Shown: positions 27,113 through 36,927 of the stretch, in pieces
Numbering within the stretch: the first letter of the stretch is position 1
Layout: each line of letters opens with the position of its first letter
Assembly: GCF_018137985.1 (NCBI RefSeq)
Contig: NZ_CP073084.1
Coordinates: 1,488,001 to 1,552,000, forward strand
Direction: 5' to 3'
Length of the DNA stretch: 64,000 nucleotides
Source: Streptococcus oriscaviae
GTDB taxonomy: Bacteria > Bacillota > Bacilli > Lactobacillales > Streptococcaceae
Made by a program: the position numbers and the translations under genes
The notes under the pieces: generated by a model
What the model was told of the DNA's origin: nothing
The model's input: only the letters and a program-made list of their open reading frames with translations
Databases searched by the model: none

Positions 27113-27138
27113 GAAAACGTTTGCAAAAACTGTATAAT
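27113..27138 (+). promoter_or_regulatory. apuA promoter with ApuR/CcpA-type operator
   Basis: TATAAT at 27133-27138 has no good -35 hexamer at 17 bp. Instead GAAAACGTTTGCA (27113-27125) covers the -35 and spacer region. The complement fits the cre consensus at 14 of 15 positions. A repressor bound here would block RNA polymerase directly. Confidence 0.6.
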
Positions 27139-27197
27139 CCTTTATACTTAGGATAGGATAGACTCAAGGAATTGGGTTGTGAAACAAGGAGGATTAT

Positions 27198-30100
27198 ATG
27201 GCAAACAATCAGTTTCGCAAGTTGAAACAAGAAGGCCGTTTAGAGAAGAAACAGGTTTTCGGGATTCGTAAATTAACGGTAGGTATCGCATCGGTTGGGA
27301 TTGCGGCTTCTTTCATGCTCTTAGGGCCAGCCCCTATTCAGGCAGAAGAAGCTTTGGCAGAGAATTCAGCAACTCAGGTAGTGTCACCAGACCAATCTGA
27401 AACAGAAAAGCAAGAAACAACAACTACTACAACTGTTGTCACAACGAGCGAAGATGCGAGTGTTCAGCCAAGTGCAACAATACAGACAGAGCAAGCTCCA
27501 AAATCTGCTGAAACAAGCACTGGCTCGTCAGCTGACGGGCAGCAAGCAAATCTGGAAACACCAGTAGCTGAGCCTAACTCTGATGCGACAGCAACTCCAG
27601 TGGCACCAGCGGCCCTGCAAGCACCGGCTGATTCTGCCAGCCAGACCAGCCAACCTGCGATTGAAGACGGCAGTATTCGTCTGCACTTTGAAACGATTGA
27701 CGGGACACAAGCTGACAAACAAGGTCTTTGGGTTTGGGGCGGTGTTGAAAAACCATCTGACGGTGCTAAGTGGCCACACGATACAGTAAATTTCTCCAGT
27801 GATAAGACGGACAGCTACGGTCACTATGTTGACATCAAGAAGGCAGCAAATTCAGGCAACATCGGCTACCTCCTGCTTAAGGATGGGAAAAAAGTCACAG
27901 AAGATGACCAGAAGATTGAACTCCTCGTCCCAGCACAAAATGAAGCTTGGATTGCTAGTGATTACAGCGTTTCTAGCTACGAGCCACTCAAAGATGAAAA
28001 CACCATCCGCATCAACTATCTGCGCGATGATAACAACTATGAAGGCTGGGGTGTTTGGACTTGGGGAGATACGACCGAACCAAGCAAGAATTGGCCTCAC
28101 GATGCCCTTGATTTTACCAAACAAGGAAAGTATGGCCGTTATGTGGATGTTCCTCTGTCCAAGGCTCTAAATTCCCGTCTGGAGTTTCTTTTAGTTAACC
28201 AAAACACCAGTCAACAGACTGTCAACCTTGCTTTTGGAAATCGGGTAAAGCATAGTCAGATTTTCCTGCGCAATGATGACACCACTATCTATACCAACCC
28301 TTACTATGTAGAGGAAAAAACAGAGCTAGATACCAGTAAAGCTGAAGCTGGGAAAGAAAATATCCAGTTGACTGCCCAAGTCAAGCAAGCCTTTCACTAC
28401 AACGAAAGCGGGCTTTTGACGGTCAATGTAACCAATCCGACCAATGTACCGATTGTGAAGATGGAGGTAGATACCACTCAACTGGGGGGCGGTATCGTTC
28501 CTATCTCTCCAGAATTGAACCGCGTGACGATCAATGCTACTTCAGCCATCCAACCGGGTCAATACACCTTGCCAGTCAAGGCCTACGATAAGAACAATGG
28601 CTACTACGAAACCCAAGTACACGTAACCATCACAGATCGGAATAAGCAGGCTGGCGAGAAAGACTGGGATGAGCAAGTCATCTACTTTATGGTCACCGAC
28701 CGCTTCTATAATGGCAATACCAGCAATGACAATCCTTATAACATGGACTATGCCGGTGCCAAGAACCAGAGAGGTGTCTATCGTGGCGGCGACTTCAAGG
28801 GTGTGACCCAAAAACTTGATTATCTCAAAGAATTAGGTGTCAGTGCTATTTGGGTGACTCCGATTGTAGAAAATATTTCCGCTGACGCGGGCAATCCAAC
28901 AGACGGTGAATACTACGCCTACCACGGATACTGGGCTAAAGACTTTAATCAGCTCAATCCTCACTTGGGAACCATGGAGGAGTTCCATGAGTTGATTGAC
29001 CAAGCCGCTGAACGTGGCATCAACATCATTGTGGATGTGGTTCTCAACCACGCTGGTTATGGCACTCAAGATACCTTTGGCAATATGGTGCGCAGCAAGG
29101 AAGAAGACAAGAAGGGTGACGACCAGCTTGGTTCCCTAGCAGACTTGCCAGACTTCAAAACCGAAAACCATGAGGTTCGTCGCCAGTTGGTAGACTGGCA
29201 GACAGCTTGGCTTCAGAAATCAAAAACGCAGAAGGGGAATTCCATCTACGCCTTCCGCGTGGATACAGTGAAGCACGTTGATGATACAACCTGGCAGCAC
29301 TTCAAGAACGAACTGGTAGACAAGGACCCAGATTTCCATTTGATTGGTGAAACCTGGGATGCCAATTACAAGGACAACAAGGGTGACTTGGGTATCGGAA
29401 CCATGGACAGCTTGCTGGACTTTGGCTTCAAGTCGATTGCCAAACAGCTTGTCAATGGCCAGATGCGAGCAGCTAATGATGAGCTAACTGCTCGCGGTCA
29501 GGTTCTGACTAGCTCGGCTTCCCTAGGACAATTTTTGGGCAGCCATGACGAGGATGGCTTCCTATACAGTCTGGGCGGAGCGTCTGTTGCGGGCAATCTT
29601 GACAAACTAAAACTTGCGGCTACCATGCTGTTGACAGCCAAGGGGCAGCCGGTTATCTACTACGGTGAGGAACTGGGTCAATCAGGTAAAAACAATTGGC
29701 CTCAATACGATAACCGATATGACTTTGCTTGGTCGCAGGTAGAAAACAGCGATGTGCACAAGCATTATCAAAAACTGCTGCAATTCCGCAAGGACAATTC
29801 CCTTCTCTTAGCGCGTGGAGATAATGCGACGCTGGCAGGCCAAGACAATCAGGGCTGGCTCTTGTCTAAACGAACCTATGAAAATGACAGCGCCTATATC
29901 CTCTATTCACGTAATGCGGACAAGCGGGAAATCCACTTAGAGGCGTCGGATGCTACAACGGTTCTGAGAGATTATTACAGTGGAAGAGAGTATCAGGCGA
30001 CCCAGAAAGATGGCAAGTGGATCATCAGTCTGGAAGCGCCAAGCTTGTCAGAGGGCGGTACCATGCTCCTCAAGGCAAGCCAGGGAAGTATTTTAGGTGC

Positions 30101-33100
30101 GGAGTCACCGATTCAAGCGGAAAAGCCAATCGAACAAGGCTACTTCCGTCTGCACTTCAAATCTCTACCATCTGATGCCGTTGGCAATCTAGGTCTTTGG
30201 CTTTGGGATGATGTGGAAACACCATCTGAAAAAGCAGGCAATTGGCCGACAGGTGCCCTCAGCTTCTCGCAAGCGGGTCAAGATGACTACGGCTACTATA
30301 TGGACATCAAGATGTCGGATGGTTTCCGTGATCAGATTAGCTTCTTGATTAACAATACCGAAGGCAAAAATCTAACAGAGAACAAGCATATCGAAGTTCT
30401 CAGTCAGGAGATGAATGAAGCTTGGGTAGACAAGGATTTCAACATCCATAGCTACCGTCCTTTGGAAGCAGGCATGATCCGTGTCAACTATTTCCGCACA
30501 GACGGAAATTATGATAGAAAGGGTCTTTGGGTCTGGGGAGATGTTCAAACACCATCGGATACAATTGGCAGCTGGCCAGATGGTGTCAACTTTGAAGCGG
30601 TCGGACAAAAAGGGCGCTATGTTGATATTGCCCTCAAGGATCTTCCTCAAAGTCTTGGTTTCCTGCTGGTAGACGAAAGCAAGACCAATGACGATGCCAA
30701 GATTCAGCCAAACAACTATATCTTTACCGAATTGAAAAAACACAGCCAAATCTTCCTGAAGGATAATGACCCAACCATTTATACCAACCCTTACTTTGTC
30801 AATAGTGTGCGATTGAATGGAGCACAACATACAGGAATAGACCGGTTGGAAGGGAATTTCACAACCCTAGAGGGAGCAGATGAAGCAAGCATCCGCGAGA
30901 AATTACAGGTGACAGACAAGGATGGTCAACCGGTGACAATCACCGGTATCACGCTGGATGCTGCTGGTAAAAAAGTCCTCATACAAGGGAATTTTGACCC
31001 AACCAAGGCCAACTACACCGTGCGGTATGGCAGCGACGCCTTTACAACCCACATGAGCTGGCAGCTCAAGGACAGCATCTACAAGTATGAGGGTGAACTA
31101 GGTGCCCGCGTCAAAGAAAATGGCAGCAAGGTTGCCATGACCCTCTGGTCACCAAGCGCGGATGCTGTGTCCGTTGTGGTTTACGACAAGGACGACCAAA
31201 GCATTGAACGTGGCCGAGTAAGTATGGTCAAGGGGGACAAGGGAGAATGGAATCTTGAGCTGACTCAAGACTCTGTTGCAGGAATCAGCGATTTCCGAGG
31301 GTACTACTACCATTACGAAATTAGTCGAGGCGGTCAGACCGTGCTAGTGTTGGATCCTTATGCCAAATCTCTGGCAGAGTGGAATAGCGACTTGGCAACC
31401 ACTAGCCCCGCTTATAAGGTGGCTAAGGCTGCCTTCGTAGACACCAAGGAGGTTGGTCCGAGCGATTTAGGCTTTGCGGATATTCCAAACTTCAAGCAAC
31501 GCGAAGATGCCATCATCTACGAGGCACATGTTCGTGACTTTACTTCTGATCCAGCCATCGCTGGGGAACTCAAGGCACAGTTTGGAACCTTTGCTTCCTT
31601 TGTTGAACGCCTAGATTACCTGCAAAAATTGGGGGTTACCCACATTCAACTCCTACCAGTCATGAGCTACTATTATGTCAATGAGCTGAAGAATGGAGAA
31701 CGTCTGACAGACTATGCTTCCAGCAACAGTAATTATAACTGGGGCTACGACCCGCAGGGTTACTTTGCCCTGACAGGAATGTATTCGACAGATCCGACAG
31801 ATCCACTAAAACGCATTGAAGAATTTAAAAATCTGGTCAATGAAATCCACAAGCGCGGCATGGGTGTTATTCTGGATGTGGTCTATAACCATACAGCTAA
31901 GACCCACCTCTTTGAGGATTTAGAGCCAAACTATTATCATTTCATGGAAGCAGACGGAACTGCTAAGACCAGTTTTGGTGGTGGTCGTCTTGGTACCACC
32001 CATTATATGAGCCGTCGGGTGATGGTAGATTCCATCAAGTATTTGGTGGATGAGTTTAAGGTGGATGGATTCCGCTTTGATATGATGGGAGATCATGATG
32101 CTGCTAGTGTGGCGGAAGCCTTTGCGGCGGCTAAGGCACTCAATCCAAACATTATTATGCTAGGAGAAGGCTGGCGCACCTTTACAGGGGATACCCACCA
32201 GCCAGTAGCAGCCGCTGACCAAGACTGGATGAAGTCAACAGATACAGTAGCGGTCTTCTCAGACGATATTCGCAATACTCTCAAATCAGGTTATCCAAAT
32301 GAAGGTCAACCAGCCTTCCTGACTACCGGAGCGAAAAATATCTGGGGACTCTTTAACAATATCAAGGCGCAACCGGGCAACTTTGTCGCGGATGATCCGG
32401 GTGATGTCATCCAGTATATTGCAGCGCATGATAATTTGACCCTCTTTGACATTATCGCCCAATCGATCAAGAAAGATCCATCCAAAGAGGAGAACTACAA
32501 AGAAATTCACCAACGCCTGCGTTTGGGCAATCTCTTGGTGCTGACCTCTCAAGGAACCCCATTCATCCATTCTGGACAAGAATATGGACGAACCAAGCAA
32601 TTCCGTCATCCGGATTACCAAGGGCCGGTAACAGAGGATAAGGTGCCAAATAAATCTCATCTGTTGACCGATGCGGACGGCCGCCCGTTTGATTACCCAT
32701 ACTACATCCATGATTCCTACGATTCAAGCGATGCAGTTAACAAGTTTGATTGGACCAAGGCGACAGATAGCGAACGCTACCCAGAAAACACACGCAGCCA
32801 AGCCTATACAAGAGGTCTAATTGAGCTGAGAAGATCAACAGATGCCTTTAGTTTAGGTAGTAAGGCGGAAGTGGATGCTAAAGTAAGTCTTATCAGTCAG
32901 CCAGGAAAAGATGGCATTGGAGAGCAAGATTTAGTGATCGCTTACCAAACCATCTCTTCAAACGGTGTGCGCTACGCAGTCTTTGTCAACGCTGATAGCC
33001 GCGAACGTAGTTTTGTACTGCCAGAACATCTGAGAGATTTGGCTCAGGCAGAGGTTCTGGTTGACAATCAGATGGCAGGTATCAAGGCCTTGACCAACCC

Positions 33101-34763
33101 TTCAGGGGTAAGAATTTCAGCAGATCGGATTACCCTAGATCCACTGACAGCAACCGTTCTTCGTCTGGGCAAGGAAATCATCACTGAAGTTCCTAAAGAC
33201 GCCCCAACCGCTGAGGAACCCCCAGCGCTAGACTTTACCACTCAAGAGCGTGTAGAGCGTCAGGTTCTAAACTTCGTCGAAGAAGAACAAGAAGACGCAG
33301 ATTTGCCGCTTGGTCAGACCCGCGTCCTTCGCGAAGGTCAGGCAGGGCAAATCGTCAAGGTTTACCGTGATGTTCTTGTTGCCGGTCAGGTAGTTGCGAC
33401 AGAATTGGTATCCGAAGAGCGCACAGAAGCTGTTAACCGCTTGGTTGCTAAGGGCAGTCTTGTGACTCAGGTTCCAGACAATGCCCCAACCGCAGAGGAA
33501 CTTCCAGCGCTAGACTTTACCACTCAAGAGCGTGTAGAGCGTCAGGTTCTAAACTTCGTCGAAGAAGAACAAGAAGATGCAGATTTGCCGCTTGGTCAGA
33601 CCCGCGTCCTTCGCGAAGGTCAGGCAGGGCAAATCGTCAGGGTTTACCGCAATGTTCTTGTAGCTGGTCAGGTGGTTGCGACAGAATTGGTATCCGAAGA
33701 GCGCACAGAAGCCGTCAACCGCTTGGTTGCTAAGGGCAGTCTTGTGACTCAGGTTCCAGACAATGCCCCAACCGCTGAGGAACTTCCAGCGCTAGACTTT
33801 ACCACTCAAGAGCGTGTAGAGCGTCAGGTTCTAAACTTCGTCGAAGAAGAACAAGAAGACGCAGATTTGCCGCTTGGTCAGACCCGCGTCCTTCGCGAAG
33901 GTCAGGCAGGGCAAATCGTCAAGGTTTACCGCGATGTTCTTGTAGCTGGTCAGGTGGTTGCGACAGAATTGGTATCCGAAGAGCGCACAGAAGCCGTCAA
34001 CCGCTTGGTTGCTAAGGGCAGTCTTGTGACTCAGGTTCCAGACAATGCCCCAACCGCAGAGGAACTTCCAGCGCTAGACTTCCAAGTGAAGGAACGGGTT
34101 GAAACTGAACCTGTGACCCTAACAGAAGGACTTGATGCAGGCAAAACTGCAACCCTAGTTCGGACTTATGAAGATGTCTGGGTTCAAGGTCAGCGAGTAT
34201 CAACCAAATTGTTATCAGAAGAGTTGGTTGCACCAGATATTCGCGTGACCGTCAAGGGAGATGTAGTAGAAGGTATCATTTGGGAAGTATTGGACCAAGG
34301 CCACAGCCTTCCATCTCTTGACTTCCTAGTAAAAGAGCGTACAGAAGTCGAAGAATTGTCCTTCCTTGAGGAAGTCATCAAAGACCCTAATCTTGCAACA
34401 GGAGTCAAGAAGGTTCTTCAAGAAGGTCAAACAGGCAGACTGATGCGTACCTACCAAGATGTTTGGGTGGATGGTCAGTTGATTGCAAGCAATCTGCTAA
34501 CAGAGGCAACTACTCCTGCTCAACATCGTAAGGTAGTGGTTGGTTCTGGTCAGGCGCTTCCTGAAAAACCTGAGCAGGCTCCTCTCCAACAGGCAGAAGG
34601 AACGAATGCGAAGCCAGTGAAGGAAGCTCCACAGGCTACAACAAATTCCAAACCGACTCTGCCAGCGACAGGAGAAAGTGCTTCGACCCTCACGACAGCA
34701 GTAGGCTTGACAGCTCTAGCAGCAGGCTTGAGTCTTGCTAGCCGCAAACGTCGGAAACAATAG
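27198..34763 (+). CDS. apuA: cell-wall anchored amylopullulanase ApuA
   Basis: A 2521-residue surface enzyme that degrades starch, glycogen and pullulan. Order: YSIRK-like signal peptide (1-49, FGIRKLTVGIAS); low-complexity linker; two CBM41 starch-binding modules (about 158-372); alpha-amylase GH13 (about 489-950; DVVLNH, FRVDTVKHV, IGETWD); two more CBM41 (about 978-1205); a pullulanase N-terminal module and CBM48 (about 1212-1400); type I pullulanase GH13 (YNWGYDP near 1512, DVVYNHT, FRFDMMGDHD, LGEGW, AHDNLTLFD). C-terminal G5-like repeats (1998-2460) follow, then LPATG at 2488. All GH13 catalytic motifs are present in both halves. AAGGAGGA precedes the ATG. ApuA of S. suis is also reported as an adhesin to epithelium and mucus. 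The three near-identical G5 repeats make this copy long. Confidence 0.95.
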   Translation: MANNQFRKLKQEGRLEKKQVFGIRKLTVGIASVGIAASFMLLGPAPIQAEEALAENSATQVVSPDQSETEKQETTTTTTVVTTSEDASVQPSATIQTEQAPKSAETSTGSSADGQQANLETPVAEPNSDATATPVAPAALQAPADSASQTSQPAIEDGSIRLHFETIDGTQADKQGLWVWGGVEKPSDGAKWPHDTVNFSSDKTDSYGHYVDIKKAANSGNIGYLLLKDGKKVTEDDQKIELLVPAQNEAWIASDYSVSSYEPLKDENTIRINYLRDDNNYEGWGVWTWGDTTEPSKNWPHDALDFTKQGKYGRYVDVPLSKALNSRLEFLLVNQNTSQQTVNLAFGNRVKHSQIFLRNDDTTIYTNPYYVEEKTELDTSKAEAGKENIQLTAQVKQAFHYNESGLLTVNVTNPTNVPIVKMEVDTTQLGGGIVPISPELNRVTINATSAIQPGQYTLPVKAYDKNNGYYETQVHVTITDRNKQAGEKDWDEQVIYFMVTDRFYNGNTSNDNPYNMDYAGAKNQRGVYRGGDFKGVTQKLDYLKELGVSAIWVTPIVENISADAGNPTDGEYYAYHGYWAKDFNQLNPHLGTMEEFHELIDQAAERGINIIVDVVLNHAGYGTQDTFGNMVRSKEEDKKGDDQLGSLADLPDFKTENHEVRRQLVDWQTAWLQKSKTQKGNSIYAFRVDTVKHVDDTTWQHFKNELVDKDPDFHLIGETWDANYKDNKGDLGIGTMDSLLDFGFKSIAKQLVNGQMRAANDELTARGQVLTSSASLGQFLGSHDEDGFLYSLGGASVAGNLDKLKLAATMLLTAKGQPVIYYGEELGQSGKNNWPQYDNRYDFAWSQVENSDVHKHYQKLLQFRKDNSLLLARGDNATLAGQDNQGWLLSKRTYENDSAYILYSRNADKREIHLEASDATTVLRDYYSGREYQATQKDGKWIISLEAPSLSEGGTMLLKASQGSILGAESPIQAEKPIEQGYFRLHFKSLPSDAVGNLGLWLWDDVETPSEKAGNWPTGALSFSQAGQDDYGYYMDIKMSDGFRDQISFLINNTEGKNLTENKHIEVLSQEMNEAWVDKDFNIHSYRPLEAGMIRVNYFRTDGNYDRKGLWVWGDVQTPSDTIGSWPDGVNFEAVGQKGRYVDIALKDLPQSLGFLLVDESKTNDDAKIQPNNYIFTELKKHSQIFLKDNDPTIYTNPYFVNSVRLNGAQHTGIDRLEGNFTTLEGADEASIREKLQVTDKDGQPVTITGITLDAAGKKVLIQGNFDPTKANYTVRYGSDAFTTHMSWQLKDSIYKYEGELGARVKENGSKVAMTLWSPSADAVSVVVYDKDDQSIERGRVSMVKGDKGEWNLELTQDSVAGISDFRGYYYHYEISRGGQTVLVLDPYAKSLAEWNSDLATTSPAYKVAKAAFVDTKEVGPSDLGFADIPNFKQREDAIIYEAHVRDFTSDPAIAGELKAQFGTFASFVERLDYLQKLGVTHIQLLPVMSYYYVNELKNGERLTDYASSNSNYNWGYDPQGYFALTGMYSTDPTDPLKRIEEFKNLVNEIHKRGMGVILDVVYNHTAKTHLFEDLEPNYYHFMEADGTAKTSFGGGRLGTTHYMSRRVMVDSIKYLVDEFKVDGFRFDMMGDHDAASVAEAFAAAKALNPNIIMLGEGWRTFTGDTHQPVAAADQDWMKSTDTVAVFSDDIRNTLKSGYPNEGQPAFLTTGAKNIWGLFNNIKAQPGNFVADDPGDVIQYIAAHDNLTLFDIIAQSIKKDPSKEENYKEIHQRLRLGNLLVLTSQGTPFIHSGQEYGRTKQFRHPDYQGPVTEDKVPNKSHLLTDADGRPFDYPYYIHDSYDSSDAVNKFDWTKATDSERYPENTRSQAYTRGLIELRRSTDAFSLGSKAEVDAKVSLISQPGKDGIGEQDLVIAYQTISSNGVRYAVFVNADSRERSFVLPEHLRDLAQAEVLVDNQMAGIKALTNPSGVRISADRITLDPLTATVLRLGKEIITEVPKDAPTAEEPPALDFTTQERVERQVLNFVEEEQEDADLPLGQTRVLREGQAGQIVKVYRDVLVAGQVVATELVSEERTEAVNRLVAKGSLVTQVPDNAPTAEELPALDFTTQERVERQVLNFVEEEQEDADLPLGQTRVLREGQAGQIVRVYRNVLVAGQVVATELVSEERTEAVNRLVAKGSLVTQVPDNAPTAEELPALDFTTQERVERQVLNFVEEEQEDADLPLGQTRVLREGQAGQIVKVYRDVLVAGQVVATELVSEERTEAVNRLVAKGSLVTQVPDNAPTAEELPALDFQVKERVETEPVTLTEGLDAGKTATLVRTYEDVWVQGQRVSTKLLSEELVAPDIRVTVKGDVVEGIIWEVLDQGHSLPSLDFLVKERTEVEELSFLEEVIKDPNLATGVKKVLQEGQTGRLMRTYQDVWVDGQLIASNLLTEATTPAQHRKVVVGSGQALPEKPEQAPLQQAEGTNAKPVKEAPQATTNSKPTLPATGESASTLTTAVGLTALAAGLSLASRKRRKQ
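33201..34046 (+). repeat. three 282-bp tandem repeats in apuA (G5-like domains)
   Basis: The block beginning GCCCCAACCGC(T/A)GAGGAA recurs at 33201, 33483, 33765 and 34047, an exact 282-bp period (94 codons). The first three units are nearly identical in DNA, while the two G5-like units after 34083 are diverged. This pattern points to recent expansion, so copy number is likely to vary between strains. Confidence 0.85.
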
Positions 34764-34779
34764 CCCTTCAAGAAATAAA

Positions 34780-34806
34780 CTCTCAACAATTGTTGGGAGT
34801 TTTTTC
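34780..34806 (+). terminator. intrinsic terminator of apuA
   Basis: CTCTCAAC-aatt-GTTGGGAG followed by seven T. The next 150 bp (34807-34958) hold no gene I can support. Confidence 0.8.
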
Positions 34807-34958
34807 ATCGGAAGCATCCTATTATTGCCGGTAAATGAAGCTTCGGGGACAGCTTGAAATTGAAGTGGAACAAGGTTCAGGCTTCTGCCAGCCAATTGGG
34901 CTAGACAATCTTCTCAACCGTTTTTGTGTGTTCACGAGGGGATTGTTTTTTTGTGACA

Positions 34959-35024
34959 GTCCAAAAGTGAACAGTCTCCTGTGTAATTCTTGGTCTTTTT
35001 GTTTGCGCTTTCAAACCTTATAAT
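34959..35024 (+). promoter_or_regulatory. ulaA promoter: palindromic activator site, cre and -10
   Basis: A 37-bp element (34959-34995) begins GTCCAAAAGTGAACA, continues with CCTGTGT and ends TTGGTC, with CCAA/TTGG and ACAG/CTGT arms. It is followed by T5G at the -35 position (34996-35001) and TATAAT at 35019-35024. The same element with the same 23-bp gap to the -10 lies before ulaG, so it is very probably the binding site of the PRD regulator. At 35000-35014 the complement reads TTGAAAGCGCAAACA, a perfect match to the cre consensus, placed between -35 and -10 for CcpA repression. Confidence 0.7.
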
Positions 35025-35066
35025 GAAATTGTAGAAAAAATCAATTCAAAAAAGGAGAAATGAGAA

Positions 35067-36515
35067 ATGGATTTTCTAAACGTCCCTCTTAACTGGTTCT
35101 CACAGAATATCTTGCAGAACCCAGCTTTCTTCGTAGGTCTCTTGGTGTTGGTCGGCTACGCCCTCCTCAAAAAGCCTGCGCATGATGTCTTTGCAGGCTT
35201 CATCAAAGCAACTGTCGGCTACATGATTCTAAACGTGGCAGCTGGTGGATTGGTAACAACCTTCCGTCCGATTTTGGCAGCTTTGAACTTCAAATTCCAA
35301 ATTGATGCGGCGGTTATTGACCCTTACTTCGGTCTGGCTGCAGCAAATACTAAGATTGCAGAAGAGTTTCCAGACTTTGTTAGCGCGGCAACGACAGCCC
35401 TTCTGATTGGTTTTGGGGTGAACATTCTCTTGGTTGCTCTTCGTAAGTTGACAAAGGTGCGGACCCTCTTCATCACCGGTCACATCATGGTGCAACAGGC
35501 TGCGACCATCTCTCTTATGGTTCTCTTCCTAATCCCAGGTCTTCGCAATGACTTCGGTACAGCAGCAATCGGTATCCTTTGCGGTATCTACTGGGCAGTA
35601 AGTTCAAACATGACAGTAGAAGCAACTCAGCGCTTGACTGGCGGCGGTGGTTTTGCCATCGGTCACCAACAACAATTTGCGATTTGGTTCGTAGACAAGG
35701 TTGCTCCAAAATTAGGCAAGAAGGAAGAAAACCTTGACAACTTGAAATTGCCTAAGTTCCTATCCATCTTCCATGATACAGTAGTAGCATCTGCTACCTT
35801 GATGTTGGTCTTCTTCGGTATTATCCTCTTCGTCTTGGGCCCGGAAATCATGGCAAACCCAGAAGTTATCACCTCTGGTACACTTTACAACCCAGCTAAA
35901 CAAGCCTTCTTCATGTATGTAGTACAAACCGCCTTCACCTTCTCTGTTTACCTCTTCATCTTGATGCAGGGTGTACGGATGTTCGTTGCAGAATTGACTA
36001 ACGCCTTCCAAGGTATCTCTAGCAAACTGCTTCCAGGTTCCTTCCCTGCGGTGGACGTTGCTGCTTCTTATGGCTTTGGTTCTTCCAATGCGGTTCTTTC
36101 AGGATTTGCCTTCGGTCTCATCGGTCAGTTGATTACCATTGTTCTTCTGATTGTCTTCAAGAGCCCAATCCTTATCATCACTGGTTTCGTGCCAGTATTC
36201 TTCGACAACGCTGCGATTGCTGTATATGCGGATAAACGCGGTGGCTGGAAAGCAGCGGCGATTCTATCCTTCATCTCAGGTGTCCTGCAAGTTGCCCTCG
36301 GTGCAGTTTGTGTCGGCTTGCTTGAGTTGAGCGGTGGTTATCACGGAAACATTGACTTTGAAGTGCCATGGTTGCCATTTGGCTACGCCTTCAAGTACCT
36401 AGGTGTTATCGGTTATGTTGCAGTCTGCCTCTTCCTCTTGATTATTCCTCAGTTGCAGTATGCAAAAGCAAAAGATAAGGATGCTTACTACCGCGGTGAA
36501 GCTCCTACCGAATAA
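35067..36515 (+). CDS. ulaA: PTS ascorbate transporter subunit IIC (UlaA/SgaT)
   Basis: A 482-residue membrane protein with about 11-12 membrane helices, matching the UlaA/SgaT family of EIIC proteins in length and sequence (KPAHDVFAGFIKATVGYMIL at the N-terminus; GFVPVFFDNAAIAVYADKRG in the second half). It imports L-ascorbate while UlaC and UlaB pass phosphate to it, giving L-ascorbate 6-phosphate in the cytoplasm. AGGAGA lies at good spacing before the ATG. It is the first gene of ulaABCDEF and is preceded by the activator and cre sites described for this promoter. Confidence 0.95.
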   Translation: MDFLNVPLNWFSQNILQNPAFFVGLLVLVGYALLKKPAHDVFAGFIKATVGYMILNVAAGGLVTTFRPILAALNFKFQIDAAVIDPYFGLAAANTKIAEEFPDFVSAATTALLIGFGVNILLVALRKLTKVRTLFITGHIMVQQAATISLMVLFLIPGLRNDFGTAAIGILCGIYWAVSSNMTVEATQRLTGGGGFAIGHQQQFAIWFVDKVAPKLGKKEENLDNLKLPKFLSIFHDTVVASATLMLVFFGIILFVLGPEIMANPEVITSGTLYNPAKQAFFMYVVQTAFTFSVYLFILMQGVRMFVAELTNAFQGISSKLLPGSFPAVDVAASYGFGSSNAVLSGFAFGLIGQLITIVLLIVFKSPILIITGFVPVFFDNAAIAVYADKRGGWKAAAILSFISGVLQVALGAVCVGLLELSGGYHGNIDFEVPWLPFGYAFKYLGVIGYVAVCLFLLIIPQLQYAKAKDKDAYYRGEAPTE

Positions 36516-36585
36516 CAATTTCTCAGCTCATGTAGCTGCCCCAACTTAGATAGTTAAAACAAAATAAAAAATGGAGGTAACAACT

Positions 36586-36864
36586 ATGTTGAAAGTATTA
36601 ACCGCTTGCGGTAATGGTATGGGATCATCTATGGTGATCAAAATGAAAGTGCAAAATGCCCTGCGTAGTCTTGGTCAAACAGATTTCGACGTAGCGTCTT
36701 GCAGTGTTGGTGAGGCAAAAGGCCTCGCTGCAAACTATGATATCGTCATCGCATCCCTTCACCTAATTAGCGAGCTGGAAGGCCGCACAAAAGGGAAACT
36801 CATCGGTTTGGACAACTTGATGGACGATAAAGAAATCACTGCAAAACTCAGCGAAGTTTTGTAA
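36586..36864 (+). CDS. ulaB: PTS ascorbate transporter subunit IIB (UlaB)
   Basis: A 92-residue protein. An upstream in-frame ATG exists at 36571, but it overlaps the ribosome-binding site ATGGAGGT, so the ATG at 36586 is chosen. The P-loop-like phosphorylation motif is seen as LTACGNGMGSS with the active Cys at residue 8. It takes phosphate from UlaC and passes it to ascorbate during transport through UlaA. Confidence 0.93.
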   Translation: MLKVLTACGNGMGSSMVIKMKVQNALRSLGQTDFDVASCSVGEAKGLAANYDIVIASLHLISELEGRTKGKLIGLDNLMDDKEITAKLSEVL

Positions 36865-36927
36865 GAGTGGAAAAGGAGTTGGGCGAGGAAGTTCCAACTC
36901 CTTTCACATAAAGAGAAAGGAAGACTA

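Noticed and set aside
33201-34046. CRISPR-like array
   Set aside because: The 282-bp repeats have no spacers and encode in-frame G5-like domains. No cas genes or 25-40 bp repeats were seen anywhere in the window.
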